NCBI GenBank assembly: GCA_964398945.1
Contig: CAYNOT010000009.1
Location: 62,001-126,000, forward strand
Source: JBGTGG01 sp964398945
Lineage (GTDB): Bacteria > Bacteroidota > Bacteroidia > Cytophagales > Cyclobacteriaceae
Length of the DNA: 64,000 bases
Direction: 5' to 3'
Position 1 is the stretch's first letter. The number at the start of each line of letters is the position of its first letter. The translations under genes were made by a program, and so were the position numbers. The notes beneath the pieces are model-generated. The model was not told the origin of the DNA, did no database searches, and was given only the letters and a program-made list of their open reading frames with translations. This document shows positions 62,326 to 64,000 of this stretch, one piece after another.

Positions 62326-62748
62326 TCAATTTTTTCTAAATAATTGATAGGCTGGCCAGCTTAGCAACCAAATCGAGAACAACCCAATACTTCCATAAAT
62401 CAGATAACCCACATTGCTGAAATCATATTTTTCACCGGTATTTGCCACCGTTATAAAAGAAAGCGAAATCACCATGAAAATGTTCAACGTCACAATTAAA
62501 CCATAAAACCATCCCATAAAGGCATGGTCTGCTTTCCTGAACTTTTCCACGATATAAACAAAAACATTTACGAAAGTAAAAAGCCCCAAGGCAGCATAAA
62601 ACACTGTTTCGCGCGACACCATGGTGAGCGATACGTCTTCCTGCCCCACCACCAACTCAAGCGGCATACTGGCATACGCATACAGCAAGGTTGCCAAAGA
62701 AAACATCACTGAAAGAAACCAAACCCCACGTAATACTTTTGCAATCAT
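62326..62748 (-). CDS. small four-helix membrane protein
   Basis: 140 residues with four membrane segments (about 6-26, 46-66, 76-98, 112-134). Function unknown; no partner clear. Divergent from the sterol-desaturase-like gene. Confidence 0.7.
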   Translation of the reverse strand: MIAKVLRGVWFLSVMFSLATLLYAYASMPLELVVGQEDVSLTMVSRETVFYAALGLFTFVNVFVYIVEKFRKADHAFMGWFYGLIVTLNIFMVISLSFITVANTGEKYDFSNVGYLIYGSIGLFSIWLLSWPAYQLFRKN

Positions 62749-62783
62749 CTTGTTAAATTTGGCTGCAAATTAAAGCATTAGTT

Positions 62784-64000
62784 TTGGACATCAATCCCAT
62801 TGTGCTCTCGATTCCCGTTTTTTTTATCCTGATTGGGATCGAATTGGTGGTGGAGCGATTTACGCACAAAGACCTTTACCGGCTACCGGATGCAATCGCC
62901 AATTTAAGTTGCGGTATCACTTCGCAACTTTCCGGGTTGTTTTTAAAAATCCTTGCCGTGGGTGTGTACCAGCTTGTTTATCAACACGTAGCCCTGTTTT
63001 CTTTCGAGCGAAGCTGGTACTATTGGCTTGCCCTTTTCTTGCTTGTAGATTTTGCCTATTACTGGGCACACCGCATGAGCCACGAGGTCAACCTCTTTTG
63101 GGGTGGCCATGTGGTGCACCATCAAAGTGAAGAATATAACCTTTCAGTCGCGCTACGGCAGAGTTCTTTTCAGGTTGTGTGGACATTTGGGTTTAGCCTG
63201 CCGATTGCACTGCTTGGCTTTCGAACAGCTGACTTTGTGTTGGTTTCTGCCCTTAATACACTGTACCAATTTTGGATTCACACAGAGACTATCGGCAAAA
63301 TGGGGTGGTTCGAATATGTTTTCAATACACCTTCCCACCACCGGGTGCACCACGGCAGAAACCCAAAGTACATTGATAAGAACCATGCAGGTTCATTGAT
63401 CATTTGGGACAAAATGTTTGGGACTTTTCAGCAGGAAGAAGAAAAACCGACCTACGGAATTACAAAACCTATCAACAGTTGGAACGCAGTGTGGGCAAAC
63501 GTTAGCCATTATGCAGATATGGGGAAAGATTTGAAACGAATGGCCAGCCTCACCGACAAAATCAAATACCTTTTTAAAAAACCGGGCTGGCTTCCGGATT
63601 ACCTGGGGGGATATCAAGCACCACCGGATGTAGATAAAGAACACTACACCAAGTACAACACCCCTGCACCTCAACTTCTGAATTGGTATGTGGTATTTCA
63701 ATACCTCTTATGTTTAGGTGGGACCGCGTTGTTTTTATTTAGTCAAAAACTTCCAGACGGAAGTGATCGTTTTACGGCTTTGGAAAATGCGTTCATCACC
63801 ACCCTGATTTCAATTGTTGTTGTAAATTGTGGCGTACTCTTTGAGAAAAGGGCGTGGGTAAAAACGGCTGAATGGATTCGTATTTTTCTCTATCCCGCTA
63901 TGCTCATCTACTTTACGGTTGTAAACCAGTGGCCGATCTGGTGGTACGGTGTTGCCTTTAGTTATTTCTTTATTTCATTCATTTGGTTTAATGCTATTCA
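62784..64000 (+). CDS. sterol desaturase/fatty-acid hydroxylase family protein, 3' end beyond window
   Basis: At least 405 codons, starting at TTG 62784 (the frame opens after a TAA at 62754; no ATG fits). It is a membrane di-iron enzyme with His boxes HRMSH, HVVHHQSE, and HHRVHH, the family signature. It hydroxylates or desaturates lipids. The rest lies beyond the window. Confidence 0.85.
   Translation, partial: MDINPIVLSIPVFFILIGIELVVERFTHKDLYRLPDAIANLSCGITSQLSGLFLKILAVGVYQLVYQHVALFSFERSWYYWLALFLLVDFAYYWAHRMSHEVNLFWGGHVVHHQSEEYNLSVALRQSSFQVVWTFGFSLPIALLGFRTADFVLVSALNTLYQFWIHTETIGKMGWFEYVFNTPSHHRVHHGRNPKYIDKNHAGSLIIWDKMFGTFQQEEEKPTYGITKPINSWNAVWANVSHYADMGKDLKRMASLTDKIKYLFKKPGWLPDYLGGYQAPPDVDKEHYTKYNTPAPQLLNWYVVFQYLLCLGGTALFLFSQKLPDGSDRFTALENAFITTLISIVVVNCGVLFEKRAWVKTAEWIRIFLYPAMLIYFTVVNQWPIWWYGVAFSYFFISFIWFNAI

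Noticed and set aside
1..64000. CRISPR arrays, prophage, insertion sequences, tRNA or rRNA genes
   Set aside because: I scanned the intergenic regions by eye and saw no repeat-spacer pattern, no transposase or phage structural genes, and no cloverleaf or rRNA-like stretch.

Overview
The window reads as a chromosomal segment from a Bacteroidota bacterium, most likely of the order Cytophagales. The signs are a SusC/SusD pair, OmpH, YceI, DUF5777 and SprB-repeat proteins, many lipoproteins with the lipobox cysteine near residue 19-20, and promoters of the Bacteroidetes type (TTTG, a 17-20 base spacer, then TAnnTTTG). Nearly all genes are intact single-copy core or envelope genes. Strand use is mixed and intergenic gaps are short. 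I see no rRNA, tRNA, CRISPR array, transposase or prophage module.

Left part (1-20 kb). A divergent oxyR/katG pair with a candidate OxyR operator is followed by a Tat-type aldo/keto reductase. Positions 4.7-9.5 kb form an accessory, AT-richer patch. It holds a CHASE2 membrane protein translationally coupled to a 36-residue upstream ORF under a near-perfect promoter, and a decayed RHS/YD-repeat locus. That locus has one readable RHS core with a Pro-rich linker and an OmpA-like tip, a DUF922 zincin-like gene, and a multiply frameshifted second RHS core with a different tip. Next come an esterase, a lipoprotein, msrA, a YfiR/HAMP-GAF-PAS sensor pair, msrB, a class II amidotransferase, L-2-hydroxyglutarate oxidase, a RidA protein and a MoeB-rhodanese fusion. 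Oxidant defence and repair is a recurring theme: katG, oxyR, msrA, msrB, an OsmC protein.

Middle part (20-39 kb). A SusC-SusD-lipoprotein uptake operon ends in a strong terminator. On the minus strand follow metZ, an OsmC protein and a Na+ symporter; then a DUF5777/YceI/haem-motif lipoprotein group; then a sigma factor with an anti-sigma-like membrane protein. A large transporter-HEAT-cyclic-nucleotide-binding protein, an OmpH chaperone and a DUF4160/DUF2442 pair complete this part.

Right part (39-64 kb). A tight chain runs miaB, sigma-54 activator, lptE-like, unknown, secG. It is followed by groES-groEL, a TerB-like gene, an OPT transporter, a second Na+ symporter, pckA, a DUF5009 membrane protein and an M15 peptidase. 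A 523-base non-coding stretch with hairpins and one perfect DnaA box separates these from parC-parE. The window ends inside a sterol-desaturase-family gene.

The observations I rate highest are two identical QASLF motifs (sliding-clamp-like) in the disordered tail of ParC; the displaced, decayed RHS tip with a palindrome exactly at the edge of homology; the coupled micro-ORF/CHASE2 unit; the transporter-HEAT-CNB fusion; and the orphan HAMP-GAF-PAS sensor that has no output domain.
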